Below the pieces are notes generated by a model. The model did not search any database. It saw nothing but the letters and a program-made list of their open reading frames with translations, and was not told the DNA's origin. From Phaseolus vulgaris (Eukaryota; Streptophyta; Magnoliopsida; Fabales; Fabaceae): a stretch of 64,000 nt of DNA. How positions within the stretch are numbered: position 1 is the first letter of the stretch; the number at the start of each line of letters is the position of its first letter. The translations under genes were made by a program, and so were the position numbers. Positions 1 through 12,476 of this stretch are shown one piece after another. The DNA is taken from NCBI RefSeq assembly GCF_000499845.2, contig NC_023751.2, forward strand, positions 14,354,280-14,418,279. Reading direction: 5' to 3'.

Positions 1-779
1 TAAATTATCTTAGTGACAAGTTATTAGATACCAGTTTAATAATATGTCATATGTTGCAACCATTTGATCGTTAATTTAAGTAACTTTGTTAGTATATTTT
101 GGTCCCTTAATAATATTCAGCAAATAGCAATTGACAATGTGATTATAAAAATTGCACTCATCGAAATCGAGTGAGCCACATCATTGGACTTAGGTGACTG
201 ATTAATCCAACAATTGAAATTACATTAAAAATACAATGTTAATAGATAACACTTATGATAGTTATGAAAATTTCCTACAAATTAGGAACTCATTTCATCA
301 ACTAACACTGATTTATTGAAAATATCCTCTAAATACTTCCCTTTAAAACATGGCAATCTTTCGAGAAATTAGTTAACACTGATTTAATACAGATTTGACT
401 CATCATTCAGATGACCCATGACTCAATATTATAAATAAGCTCTTTACAATGGAGTAAAGTACATTGTTTATCAATTTTACTATACACTCTCTTAATACAG
501 TACTTGATCATCAGAGAACCATCAACAGGTTTATTTTTTACCGAATGCTGAAGAATCAAGGAGAAAGAGTCTTGAAGTCTAAAGGAGTGAAGTATTGAGG
601 AGCAAGGAGCGACCGAGCAACCGATACCTACAACAATTATTACAGTTAATCTCAAGTACTATCTAGTCCCACCTTATATACAACTACAAAAATACAAAAT
701 AATAATAACATGCTTGGACTATGTATATTGATCTTACAATAGATCGTCGTGTATGATTTTAAATAGTAATTTCATTTTT
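1..779. other. Gene-free AT-rich stretch at the window edge
   Basis: I see no gene here. An 82-codon open frame on the minus strand (407-655) begins with a hydrophobic stretch, but it matches no family I recognise and has no neighbouring exon or promoter signal. It is most likely chance. Confidence 0.5.
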
Positions 780-1270
780 TGTTTGCTAAAGTTCATGTAC
801 TGTCGACTAGTCGAGTAGGCTGACATGGTTGAATAGCAATCGATCCACTCAAGCCTGGAAGGCAAATATACTGCCGACTAGCTAAGTAGGCCACATGGCA
901 TTCGCTCCACTAGAACATGGAGGCAAATGTGTTACTGAGTAGACCGACATGGTCGTATAACCGAGAAGTTCGAATGACTCTCTTAATCCAAACACAATCC
1001 ATAAATCCACAGTTAACCGAAATTAAGCTAGTTTAGTGGTAAAATATGATTAAGATATGATTGGGCCCTCTTTTAGATCCACGAGCAGATCCATGACAAC
1101 TGAGACCCATCCAAAATATATAAATACCAAAGGAGACCCAACATCAAAGGTAATTTTTCACTTTCAACTCACTTGCACATTGTAATCCGACTAACTTGAT
1201 CGTCGAAGTGCCTTTGCAGGTTCAGGAGTATAAAACTCAATCCTATTCCACACACTTGAGATGATCCAAA
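780..1270 (+). mobile_element. Probable LTR remnant (gypsy-like)
   Basis: This stretch is less AT-rich than its surroundings and looks like the transcribed part of a long terminal repeat. It holds diverged repeats of a motif around GTCGACTAGTCGAGTAGGC (near 802, 874 and 935). A TATA-box-like TATATAAATA follows at 1117-1126, and the GTGCCTTTGCAGGTT motif at about 1210-1224 resembles the 3' part of plant Ty3/gypsy LTRs. No internal coding domain is visible beside it, so it would be a solo or truncated LTR. The family assignment rests on memory of LTR style, not on alignment. Confidence 0.35.
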
Positions 1271-3230
1271 GTTTTTGAAATCTTGAAAATGTTTTTGATT
1301 AATCTCTTTTTCTTAGTTAATGCTAAGGAGCGTTAAACAACCTTTATATGACCTAAATCAATTAGTCAAAACAGTTAAATCAAAAACCAAAAAGCAATTG
1401 AAATCATTTAAAACAGTTCAAACCACTTAACATAATTTTGTTAAGCTTTTCACAAAAAAAACCAGTTGATTTATCGAAACAACCGGTTGATTCTATTTAA
1501 CAACAAAGCCAAAACAAAGCTAAGCTTTTCCAAACCATTTTAAAAATCACTAAGTGTCAAACAACCAGTTGATTCGAAATTTCAACAAGTTGAAATATCA
1601 CACCCTTTTAGAAAACCCATCTTTTCAAAATGGTAAAGATTCAATTGAACTTTGATCATCTTAAGGAGTGAATTAACAAGTTAAAAACTACAAGACACCA
1701 CACACACACCCAACAACAAGGTCTTCAAGCTTTGCACTTGAATTTGGATACATCAAAGCATCTTGTTCAACAACAACCACAAATAATATAATATTGAGAT
1801 CGATGCTTCGTCACAGTTTTGTCCTTAAAAGATGTCTTGGTGGATTAGATAAGAAATAAATATATAAATTGTCTTTAGTCTCAAATCTTGATCGATGTAA
1901 GATTATATTGACGATATGAAACATTAGGTATATGTTCTTAGCACTTATGATCATAATATTTAATAAACACATTCCTAAGCTAATTTAGTTTAAAATATTA
2001 AACACACAATTTTATATATATATAGTTAATAAGTTGAAGATATTTTTCATGATATCTTCAATAAAGAGAAAAAATAGAATAAATTACAAGATTGTAATCC
2101 CCAACTCACAATTTAAGTATCATATCACACATTTTAAAAGAGTCACATCTGTATTTAGTTTCTTCCATTAAATACTAGCACTCGTTAAATGTACTTCATA
2201 CACATATTATCAAAGTAGGAAAAATCTCAAGCATAAATCTCGCTACACATAACTAAACACACACAAGTGCTCATTATTTTTGTTTTAATTCCGTGTGGGT
2301 ATATAAATATTATTTGTTTTTATTTCTTTAAATAAATAAATCATTTACCTTTACATTTATTAAACAGAATAAATTAAAATAAATATTATAGACAAACTAA
2401 GTTTGACTCTATTTACTTAGATTTAATAACCAATTTTATTCATTAGCAATAGAAAAGCATTTCACATAGCAATTTGAAACTGGTAAAAGTACCCAATTTT
2501 ATTCGGTAGGAATGTCCAAAATCATTCGATTGTAAAACTGAATATTCTGCTATGTTCGGAAATAGCTTCTGGTATTTTGGAGTTGATTTAAAGTAGTAAA
2601 TTTGAGATTAAGCTATTTAGATTAATATAAATAAAATAGAAAATATATAAGATTTGTAAAAGTTGGTAAGTGATATGATGAATTGATTGAAAAATGTTTT
2701 TTTTTATAAATTAATAAAAATGTAAGGTTATAAATTTATATTTTTATTTAAAAGTTGTTGAAATAAATTTAATTTATTTTTTTATGGATTATAATTATTT
2801 TTAATTAAAATATTATTTTTAGTACTGTGTAAGAACTAACTGCTGAAAAATACAAGTTATATGATATTGTCAAAAAATTATTTAGTTAAATTAAATAAAC
2901 TTTTAAATGTGTAAAGGAAAAAAAATGACCGTAGAAAATTGGAAATGTAGTAAATTAAGCGAAATTTATTGATAAAGTGCCTGCATAATAAATATTAAAC
3001 AGAATACATTATAATTATATATATATATGAAAAAAAAACACAAAATACATATATTATTCTGAAAAAAAAATAAAATAATAATAATAATAATGTATCATTC
3101 AATATACTTATAGAAAGTTATTAAGTTTGTAGGTCGTCAATTTTGTTATAGACTCTATTGATATTGTGTTGATGTTGAGGTTTATAGTTCTTATTGATTC
3201 CTACAATTCTTGAATTCCACTCTAAATTTT
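1271..3230. other. AT-rich intergenic stretch with a few short repeats
   Basis: I see no gene. Between 1455 and 1600 there are several related words, including a perfect 10-bp palindrome CAACCGGTTG (1480-1489) and diverged forms ACCAGTTGATT at about 1461 and 1565. The segment 2600-3100 is almost pure A/T with short A/T and AAT runs. Confidence 0.5.
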
Positions 3231-3236
3231 GTGGTA

Positions 3237-3494
3237 TCATTTCAGAATGATTTTGGATTGGGTCCGAGACGTACTAACATGAACATCCTCATCTAGAATG
3301 GTTGAGTTGGTGTCATATTCGTCATCATCATCGTCCTCCTGTTGATCCATGTCATGTTGTCTCACACCATGTATGTGATTTATATTTAACTCCTTCATTG
3401 TTTCCCCAAAAAAGTGGCACCATCCAAGCTCAATACTTGTTTCAAGCGATAAATCGACTTCACATAGTGATGATTCGTGTAATGAGCATCGCAT
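3237..3494 (-). other. Unassigned open frame with an acidic run
   Basis: An 85-codon open frame on the minus strand contains an acidic run (DQQEDDDDDEYD, about residues 50-61) followed by a serine/threonine-rich end. Acidic tails of this kind occur in plant transposase relics, but no diagnostic domain is visible and the composition could arise from a GAT-rich repeat. I cannot assign a function, and chance is quite possible. Confidence 0.15.
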
Positions 3495-5673
3495 AGGGAA
3501 GAGACATGTTATTGTCCCGACATTTGATCATATGTTGTATTATAACGAAGTCAATTAATAACGACATTATTTTTCATGGCCCATAATATGAACATATTTT
3601 CATTCAAAAGTTGAGAATATTTACTTTATCGTGGACTCAAGATGTGAACAAACGTGTAATAATTCAAATCATGGTTGTCAAAGTCATATCATGATCATAA
3701 TTCAAATCATCAAGAGGGTTTGCAACATTCAATTTCAGTATTTGGTACTTCAATTTAGCCAAGGACATCTAATCTGGAGGGCCAACAATAATCCTGTCTA
3801 TTTCACCTCAGAACATGATATACCATCATTTGTGATCCTATGATTTATACAAGACTATCATTAAATCCTCAAAACATCAATATCTAAGCATACAAATTGT
3901 TTTAATCATTGACGTTCCAAATGAAGGTGAAACTCAAACCCTGTTGACTCAAAGAAGTCAAAATGCATTACTTTAAGTGGCACGATTGATTTGTGAGCAA
4001 ACCCTCTGCCAAACTCTATAATTTGCTTTCACTTAGTAAGAAATTGTGAATGATTAAGCACATGCTATTATAACTTCTACACAACAAACAAACCAAATAA
4101 ACTTCATAAAATGAAAACTAGACCCAAACAAATCACAAATCAGTGTCCAAAATTGATTATCTACTAAGCATAATTGATTACGCTTGAAAACCACATAATC
4201 AATTACTTCAACCATATAATCGATTATCTTCCAGTTTTAAATACATAATCGATTATCCTTTACAATAACACGTGAAATCAATTATGTTTGGTTTATGTCT
4301 TCCATAATGGATTATGGACTTAGGTCGGGTAACGAAATGGGGTTGGAATTTCAAAACACCTTCATGCACCATCCAGCATGAAAGCTTACCTCAAAGCACC
4401 AGAAAATGAGTAGCACACCACCACAACATCAAATCACACATCCCAACACCCTCCTTCAAGAAGATCTTTACACCAAGAACTCACACATAGAAACTCATAA
4501 GCAAAACTCAGAATGGATATACACAACGTACCTATTTATTTTTTTCAAAATCCATCTACCATGGCTAACACGTTCAATAAATAACTACATGTGCTGAGGA
4601 ATTTCTGCATGAAATCTATGAGTTTCAACTGTGCAAAAGTTTATTGTCATGCATAGGTAAATGAAGGGTATACTCGTATTTTGTCACATGAATAGGTGGT
4701 TTTTGTAGTCTTTCTTCGTAAGTGAGCAAGTTTGTAAACCCATCCCCATAATTATCGCTTTCATTTCACAATATATTTTTGAATTCAAACACATGTACAC
4801 CTATTTTTCTATCATATTTTTCTATCGTCGTAAGGAATCCATCAGTTGAAACAAACAGAACGTTAAAAATAGTTTTGCAAATATTTTTCATTAAATACAT
4901 TGAACGAGCTTCTTTCAATTAATTTAAGTGTTTGATGCTTTTGACTAAGCGATAAAAAATAAAAAAAATAAAAAATTTAAGAAGCTTATGTTTAAGGAAG
5001 GAGTAAAGAGTAAATTAGTTTTAAATTAAAGAACAACTATATATTACTTCTAAATAAATAGTACACAAGTAACTTAATACTTGTACAATAACTTTTAACC
5101 ACCAACCTTTGAACTATGAACAGGATGAAGTGTTACTGTGGTTAAAAATTTGAAAAGAAAGGTTGAAATTTGGAAGCAGAGCCTCGCACTAAAAAAAAAA
5201 ATGTACACGAGAGCAGGTATCGTGAGTCTGGTACAAGCAAACTGGTACATAATTTTAGGTATACTTGTAGTTTGTCATCTGGTGGAAGAGTTCTGCTATT
5301 TTTCTAAATTTTATCATTAAAAAAATGAAGGATGAATGCATGAATGAATGAATGGATTTCCCACATCAGGGTTGTGCAACACGAACTTGGGTTTTGTATT
5401 TTAGTTTTGAGAAAAGTGTGGGAAATAGAATTTTGTTGTCCAATCCAAATTGCTAATTCCAAAGGCGGTAGAGAAGAAGAAGAAGAAGTTGTTGGTAGGG
5501 TTGATATAAGTTAAGACTCTCTTTTTATTAATACCTATACTTTATCATCAACATCAACATACATGCAACAAACCAAAGCATAAATAAAAAGAATCATCTT
5601 TCCTCTTCTGCCATCTCCCAAACCTCAAAAGAACCAAAATCAACAAAACTATCACAAATCCCAATAACAAACA
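3495..5673. other. Intergenic stretch upstream of the DUF868 gene
   Basis: No protein gene is recognised. It contains the palindrome cluster at 4144-4320, listed separately. The last 200 bases are probably the promoter and 5' leader of the DUF868 gene: a GAAGAAGAAGAAGAAG run (about 5475-5490) is followed by a CA-rich leader (5540-5673). No clear TATA box can be fixed. Confidence 0.45.
4144..4320. repeat. Cluster of ATAATCGATTAT-type palindromes
   Basis: At least six variants of one word lie within 180 bases. Two are perfect 12-bp palindromes, ATAATCGATTAT (4216-4227 and 4245-4256). The others are diverged forms in both orientations (AATTGATTAT, TAATTGATTA, ATAATCAATTA, AATCAATTAT, CATAATGGATTATG). 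Spacing is irregular at 25-45 bases. The origin is not known to me; it may be the interior of a transposable element. Confidence 0.6.
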
Positions 5674-6633
5674 ATGTCATCTTCCCCTTTTCCTTCCTGC
5701 TTCCGCCCCTCCCCCACCACCGATCTTCCTCCGCCTCCTCCTCCGCCGCCGCCGCCGCACTCCACCATCTCAAACCTCACAATCTACCACACAGACACAG
5801 GTCCTGTGTCCCTCACGTGGTCACGCTCGGTAGTGGGTCGCTCCCTCCACATTCAACTCCACCGCCAATCTTTCGACCCCATCTCCTTCCACCTCCACAT
5901 ACGACCCTTCGTCTTCTGGAAAAAGCACGGCGTGAAGAAATTCGCCCCCGACACCGTTCTCTTCTGGAACTTTGCCAAGGCCAAATTCGGGTCCAACCCG
6001 GAACCCGTTTCGGGTTTCTACGTGGCCCTTGTGGTCAACAACCACATGAGCCTCCTCCTTGGCGACGCCGCCAGAGACGCGTATTCGAAGTCCCGCGCCT
6101 ACCACCCCACCACGCCGCAACTGCTCCTCCTCAAGAAAGAGCACGTCTTCGCCGACCGCGTCTACTCCACGCGCGCCACGTTCGGCGGCCGGGCGCGTGA
6201 GATTCAGATCGATTGCGGCTTCAGGGACCACTCCAAACTCTCGTTCAGCGTGGACGGGGAGAAGGTGCTGCAGATTAAGCGCCTCAAGTGGAAGTTTCGC
6301 GGCAATGAGCGCGTAGTTGTCGACGGCGTGCACGTGCAAATCTCGTGGGACCTTTACAACTGGTTCTTCGACAAGAACAACGCCGACGCGCACGCCATTT
6401 TCATGTTCAAGTTCGAGGAGGAGGAGGAGGAAGCGGTCGCTGATAGGAACTTGGCGGGGTTGTGGAATTTGGGGGTTTGTGAATGGGGCAAGACTTGGTC
6501 TTCTTCCTCGGTTTCTTCCTCTGGTGGGTCCTTCGGTGGAAGCTCCTCTGTGTTGGAATGGTCCAGTGTGGAGGAGAATGAATTGGTTGTTCCCGTTGGG
6601 TTTTCTTTGCTCGTTTACGCTTGGAAACGCTGA
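5674..6633 (+). CDS. DUF868 family protein
   Basis: This single-exon plant gene encodes 319 aa of the DUF868 family, a plant-specific family of unknown biochemical role. A Ser/Pro-rich start is followed by a run of ten prolines (about residues 19-28). The conserved DUF868 body then runs to the C-terminus, with recognisable blocks such as PFVFWKKHG, FWNFAKAKFG, GFYVALVVNNHMSLLLGD, DCGFRDHSKLSFSVDGEKV and QISWDLYNWFF, and an acidic run EEEEEEA near residue 250. There is no signal peptide or membrane segment. The first ATG of the frame sits in a typical context (AACAATGTC) after a CA-rich leader. The coding sequence is far richer in G+C than its surroundings, so overlapping frames on both strands stay open; those are shadows. 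An AATAAA at about 6801 could be the polyadenylation signal. Length and lack of introns fit the family. Confidence 0.93.
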   Translation: MSSSPFPSCFRPSPTTDLPPPPPPPPPPHSTISNLTIYHTDTGPVSLTWSRSVVGRSLHIQLHRQSFDPISFHLHIRPFVFWKKHGVKKFAPDTVLFWNFAKAKFGSNPEPVSGFYVALVVNNHMSLLLGDAARDAYSKSRAYHPTTPQLLLLKKEHVFADRVYSTRATFGGRAREIQIDCGFRDHSKLSFSVDGEKVLQIKRLKWKFRGNERVVVDGVHVQISWDLYNWFFDKNNADAHAIFMFKFEEEEEEAVADRNLAGLWNLGVCEWGKTWSSSSVSSSGGSFGGSSSVLEWSSVEENELVVPVGFSLLVYAWKR

Positions 6634-7150
6634 AGAACTGAAATTGGTACTGTTGGAATTTTGGATTGCCTTTTTCTCTGCTCTCTGTCGCTAACTCATT
6701 ACAATTCAGATTACATAATACATGTTTGATATTTCCCCCACTAACCCATTTGTTCCGTGGACATACATACTACTACATACATACATTCCTAGAGCTTCAA
6801 TAAACCCAATTAGAATGTATAAGCATGTCAGAATCTATCAACAGATTCCAATTTCATAACAGATCTCAGAGATGAAGTAGATTCAGCAGCTCTGTTGTGA
6901 ATTGGGGATTCTTTTTTTTGTTTTTTCTTTGCATCTGGTATCTGGTTTTATGTGGAACTTGTTGCCATGTAATGTAAATTCTTTCTGTAACTCAGCAGTC
7001 CAGAATCAAATTGATTCAGTCCTGCTTCATTGAACCAATTGCTTTCAGTTTGTTGTTACTTCAAAACCCTCTCAATCAATCGGTGAATTTGTCCAGTTTG
7101 TAATTTTGATTCTTTAATCTGTGAGACTAAATTGGTATATCTTGTGTTTA
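6634..7150 (+). other. Probable 3' untranslated region and downstream flank of the DUF868 gene
   Basis: There are no reading frames of note. An AATAAA lies about 170 bases past the stop codon, and T-rich sequence follows at about 6910. The true transcript end cannot be fixed from sequence. Confidence 0.4.
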
Positions 7151-10100
7151 ATAAGTTAGCTGCAATTAACATGGTACTGAACAAATTAAGGTACAGAAAT
7201 GTGTTGAATCAAACAATTTGGTCTTATGATTGATTAATGGTAGTTTTCCCATCTGGATGTGCTTACTTAGCAGTTGTGTTTTGATTGGAATGGTAGTGGT
7301 GGTGTGCATTCCAAGTGTTGGACCAAATGACATGTGAGGTAGGACCTGTTCTTCTTTCTGTTCTTGATGCATTTGCAAATATGGCAGGTGAGGTAGTAGT
7401 AGCCCTTGTGTGACCAAGACAAAACCATCAAGTTGGTTGACCTAGTCCACCCAGAATCAATTATTCCATTCAATTGAACTGCTAACATTAGTTGAAAACT
7501 CAACGTAATCCAACACCCTTTTGGTTTAACTTTCCCACCAGCAAAGAGTTTCACCCAAGAAATGAAAAATAGTTAAATTCAGAGATTGGAAAGTACAGAA
7601 GAATTGCATTGCAATGCATTCCATTGGAAGAAGCAGTTGACAGTTGAGTTGGCTAACGGGCGTGTCGTTGGTGGTGTGGACCACATGAATTGTTTTTGGG
7701 ATCATGATTCTTGTTCTGTTAGTCTTGTGAACACTAAATAAAACAAAACAAAACAAATGGTTGTCTGCCAGCAATTTTGGTAGAGACTCAAAATTTTACT
7801 TGGTCAATAATTAGCAGTTTATATGAATTTCATTTGGCTACGTGGTCTATTTATTAATTAAAACAACAAATTATACGTTGCTAATTGGACAATCCAATCA
7901 AATTAGGTGCACGTGGACCAATCTCTTATCTCCATGTAACCTCCACCACGTATTCCTATGGATTATTTTTTCAACTTTACAGCACAAGATTGCTATCTAG
8001 AGTCTCTATCTTTTTTTTTTTTTTTCTCTCAAACATACATTCTCTTTCAAAGACCAACCATCTTATATTATATATAGAGAGATATTTTTCAATAACAATT
8101 GAAATCATGGTTTAACATTTGTTTCGATAAAGGAGGGAGTGGAAAAGGTAAGAAAAGAAGAAGAAATTAAAGTGAAAATTGATATTGTTTGGTTGAGAGA
8201 AGCAAAAATGTTAAGTGGAAAGAAAGCTTGATTGATGTAATAGAATAAATTTAATTTTATATTAATATATTTAAAAAATTAATTTTTAAAAATAATTTAA
8301 TTTAAAAAAGATTTGGAAAATGTAAATTAAAGTTAAACTAATTTTTAAATTAAAATTAAAATTATTATAAATTTCAATTAATAAATAAATAAAAATATCG
8401 TTAAATATAAGCATATTAAAATAAATCATCGGAAGTTAATTAGTTTTATATTTATTATTTTAATTTTTAATTTTATTTATTATTTAATATTTTAATATCT
8501 ATTTTTCTAAAATTGAATTTTAATTTATATTTTTTACAAATTATGAAAATTAAAAAAATAACTTAAACTAAATTATATCAAATTTTATTTGTATAATCAT
8601 TTTTATAAGATGGTATGTTTTAATAAACATTATGATATACAATATCATATAAATTGATGTTAGCAAAACACAATTTTTTTTTATTTATGTAGGTACTTTT
8701 TTTTATAAAATTTTAAATAAATTATGTCGGTTTTGTAAAATTAATATTGTGAATTTTTAATAATAAAAAAATCATTTTAAATATTGTCATAATTTATGTG
8801 TAGAGAGGGGAGATACGAAAAGAGAGTATTTATCATATCTTTTTAAATTTAACTCATTTATATTCTCGAAATAGAAAATTATGAGATAACTAGTTCATGA
8901 TATCATATTCGCGTAACATAAAATATATTGTAATTATCTTATCTATCAAAAGATCCTAATGGTTGGATTATCCTATAACAAAAAAATATTATATATCTAT
9001 ACAATTTAACAAATTCAATTTAAATTTACATTTTTATCTTAAATTATTCTAAAAAATGATAAATAATTCAAAATTTTATAAAAAAAAATTTAAAAAGGAA
9101 AAAATTGTTTTTTAATATACAAATTTTGTAAATTATTTTTTAAGTTAACTAACTCGTATTACTAAGTTTTCCTATGATATGACTGATGAGTTGTACCCAA
9201 TCAAATCCATAATATGACCATTAATTCAGTCCAATCTACCAATTCATTTATGATGATATCGATCTGGATTTTATGGAATAATTATGTAAACAAAAATTTT
9301 TTTAAATAAAAGTTTTGATGTTAGGATCATTATGTAATTTACATTTCTAACACTTTAAATATCAACCATCATTTACTATTATATAAAAAAAAATATTATT
9401 AAAAAAATATAAAAATATGAGAAAAAAATATTATTAAAATATATATATATATATATATATATATTTCTTTTGTTACAAATCATGTCATTTTTTTAAAAAA
9501 ATATTATGTTTCAATAATAATAATAAGAACAACTTTATTATTAATATATCTTAAATACGTTTTTCTCTTATGTCAATTGACTTTCAACCTTAAAAATTTT
9601 TACTCTCTTCAAGACAGGTGACTTTAAGAAATTGAAAATGTATTACAAAGAGTTTACTTGTGCTTTTGTTTTCCATTTTCACGGTTTAATTATAATAGCA
9701 TCCTGTTGATTAAAGAATTAATAAACAAAATGTTACATTTTAAAAAATCACTTTAATTTCTTATCCATTTAAAAAAGGCATAATAGAATTATGTTATATT
9801 TTTAGTAATGAGTATATTATAAAAATCACGAGAAACCCAAATCCATATGAATATGTTCTTAATAAATACCTTGTCGTGTGTATGCTCCTACTATAAGAAA
9901 ATCGAGACAATCTTGATATCATAACTGAATGTATATTGAATCCATGTACAGTGAAAAATAAGTCTAATATGACTTTTAAACAAGTTGAATGTCAAAATAA
10001 TAAATATATATATATATATATAATATTTATTATTTTCGAATACTGAAAAAGACTTGAGGATTGAAAAAACTTTTTACATGTATTTACTATATATTTTTAT

Positions 10101-11946
10101 AACATAAACTTATTTAGTATTAATATTTTTATTTTTCAAATATTATTTTATTATATTATATTACTATATTTAATTATATAAAATTAATTATACATTATAT
10201 TATAATATATAATCAATTATATATATAATATAATCGATTATATGTTAAATTATGTAGATAATTGATTATGTTATATATATGATCAATTATATGTCATAAT
10301 AATTTATAATCAATTAGAGTATAATTGATTATATATTATAATAATATATAATTTATTATATATTATAATTAATTTTTTTTTTTTCAATTTTTGATTATAT
10401 CTTTTACGTTTAGATTGTAATTTCAGTTTAAATAAAAAATAATAACTTAAGTTTAAATAAAAAGGAGTAACAGAATAAATTATATATTTTTTTAAATTTT
10501 TTTTATATATATATATATATATTTTTATTTTTTTTGCAAACCACTTTTTCAATATGAAAAAAGTTTAAAGGTGATAACAGTTTTTTATTGTGTTTTTGAC
10601 ATTTTATTTTCGAGTTTTCTTTATATACAGTAAATACTATTTTTTTTTCTTCGGGAACAGACAAGCAGTTAAGCTTAATATCTTTAACTTATAAAAAAAA
10701 TTAATGGAAGATGTTGATGTTGATATTCACGTGATATGTGAGAGACTTAAACCTAATATTTTAGATTATAAGATTTATTTTTTTTATATTGTAAAGGTTG
10801 TACTTGCATTGAAGTATATAAAAAAAATTACAAAAGTGTAATTTTTATAAAATTCTTATATTGAAAGAAAAACTGTTTAAGATGGTAAAAAGAAGCCATA
10901 TTTGGGGTTCAATAATTCAGAATGATTAAGTTGAAATCTTAAGAACATTTCAAACTTAAGAACAATTATTTTTTAAATGTTTTAGATACGAAGGGTACAT
11001 ATAAATAGGTATTGTACGCAATCAAGGATAAAAATGGATTCTTTTTATGCCAAATTTGTTAATAAAAAAAAGACTTGTTATTTAGATAATGCATTGATTA
11101 TAAGTAGTTGAATAAGTTGATTATAAATAATAAATACTATAATTATTGATTTGTTAGATTAATTTTGTGGAGTAGATATGTTCTCTAAGATTATTTAAGA
11201 TCTAGATTATAAGTGCATAGAAATTAGGGTACATGGTAGTACTGCTATAAAAAAAATTACTTTTTATGATGATTAAAATATATTTTCTATATCAATTCTA
11301 TAACTGACATAACAATTGGATGAAACATGTTATGAAACATTACTATTATTTAACTATTTTTTTAACAATGTTTCAATTCGCATGAAAAATATAGAATTTC
11401 AAATGCTTACAACTAAAAATAATTGTAAATCAAGATCTAAACAAATTTATGGATACCAAGAGAAGTTAAATATTAATTTGTAATAGTTTTAATATATTGT
11501 ATATTTAAACAAGTTAGGAACTACAAACTATTTTTGAGGTTGGTAATTAATATAAATTATCTATACAGTTTAATTATTATAATTTAATTTAGTTTCATGG
11601 TTTAGTATTGTTCAGGAGTGTGACTGCGTTGTGCTTGCTTAGTTAATTGATTATAACACGAAAAAAGTTTATATCATGAGGCCTTCAAACGATTATATTA
11701 TGAGTTTTTACTCTTTTTTATATATATATATATATATAAGCTATAATTTAAAATATTTAAATATATTTTAATTCTTCAGGGAAATCCCTCCATGCAGAAG
11801 AAAAATTACAAATGGCTAAATAACTAAGGGATTTCCCTAATTCAGGCCTATTAAGTAGGTGGGTTCATTTTTCTTTGTGAGGGTCATGCAGCATAATGAT
11901 TTGGGCCTAAAATCTTAAGCCCATATAAGTTATATGTTTGTTCATT
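7151..11946. other. AT-rich intergenic stretch
   Basis: I see no gene. 7150-8120 is of mixed composition with several short minus-strand open frames (83-95 codons) lacking any recognisable motif. 8200-11700 is extremely AT-rich, with (AT)n runs at about 9439-9464, 10003-10022, 10505-10522 and 11717-11739. At 10190-10370 there is a cluster of TAATCAATTA/TAATCGATTA words like those at 4144-4320. Confidence 0.5.
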
Positions 11947-12476
11947 GACTGCTTCTTCCTGCACCTCCATCTCTTCTTCTTGTGCCACCACATATTAAAT
12001 GTGAAAATATCATTTTATCCATTTTGTGCTACCCGTATATAATCTGAAAGATGTTTTCTGATTCGGAAGTGTTTTTTATCTTTATAAATTCCATAAGTCT
12101 TTTTTTGGATTTTAGATAAATCTATGGATTATTATGTAATCTGGATATATTCTGGATTACATAATCTAGAAGTTAATCTCATATCCAGAAAAGACTTACA
12201 GATTATATAATCCGAAAGCTAATCATATATTTAAAAAAGAAAATTTAGATTATATAATTTGAAAGCTAATCTCATATTAAAAAAAAAAAACTTCTAAAAT
12301 ATGTAATCCAAAAGCTAATCAGGTATTTTATAAAAGGATTTTGGATTACATAATCCGAAAGCTAATTACAAATTAAATTTTTTTTTATATAATTCAAAAT
12401 ATTAAAAAAATATTTTTGGAATATAAAAATTTAAGAAGTGAGATAAGAACGTACGGAAATTAAGGAAGAAAGTGTT
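11947..12476. mobile_element. Palindrome-array Mutator-like MITE, copy 1 (right end eroded)
   Basis: The left end GACTGCTTCTTCCTGCACC matches the left end of the copy at 32455 with one mismatch. The interior repeats a GGATTACATAATCC-type palindrome followed by GAAAGCTAATC: about 12153-12166, 12200-12213, 12246-12259 and 12342-12355, plus weaker ones. The matching right terminus is not intact; a trace (AAGGAAGAAAG) lies at about 12461. No target duplication can be shown. It lacks coding capacity and would depend on a transposase encoded elsewhere. Confidence 0.65.

Noticed and set aside
5821..6393. 190-codon minus-strand frame and three plus-strand frames overlapping the DUF868 gene
   Set aside because: They are shadows caused by the high GC content of the real gene; none has a domain.
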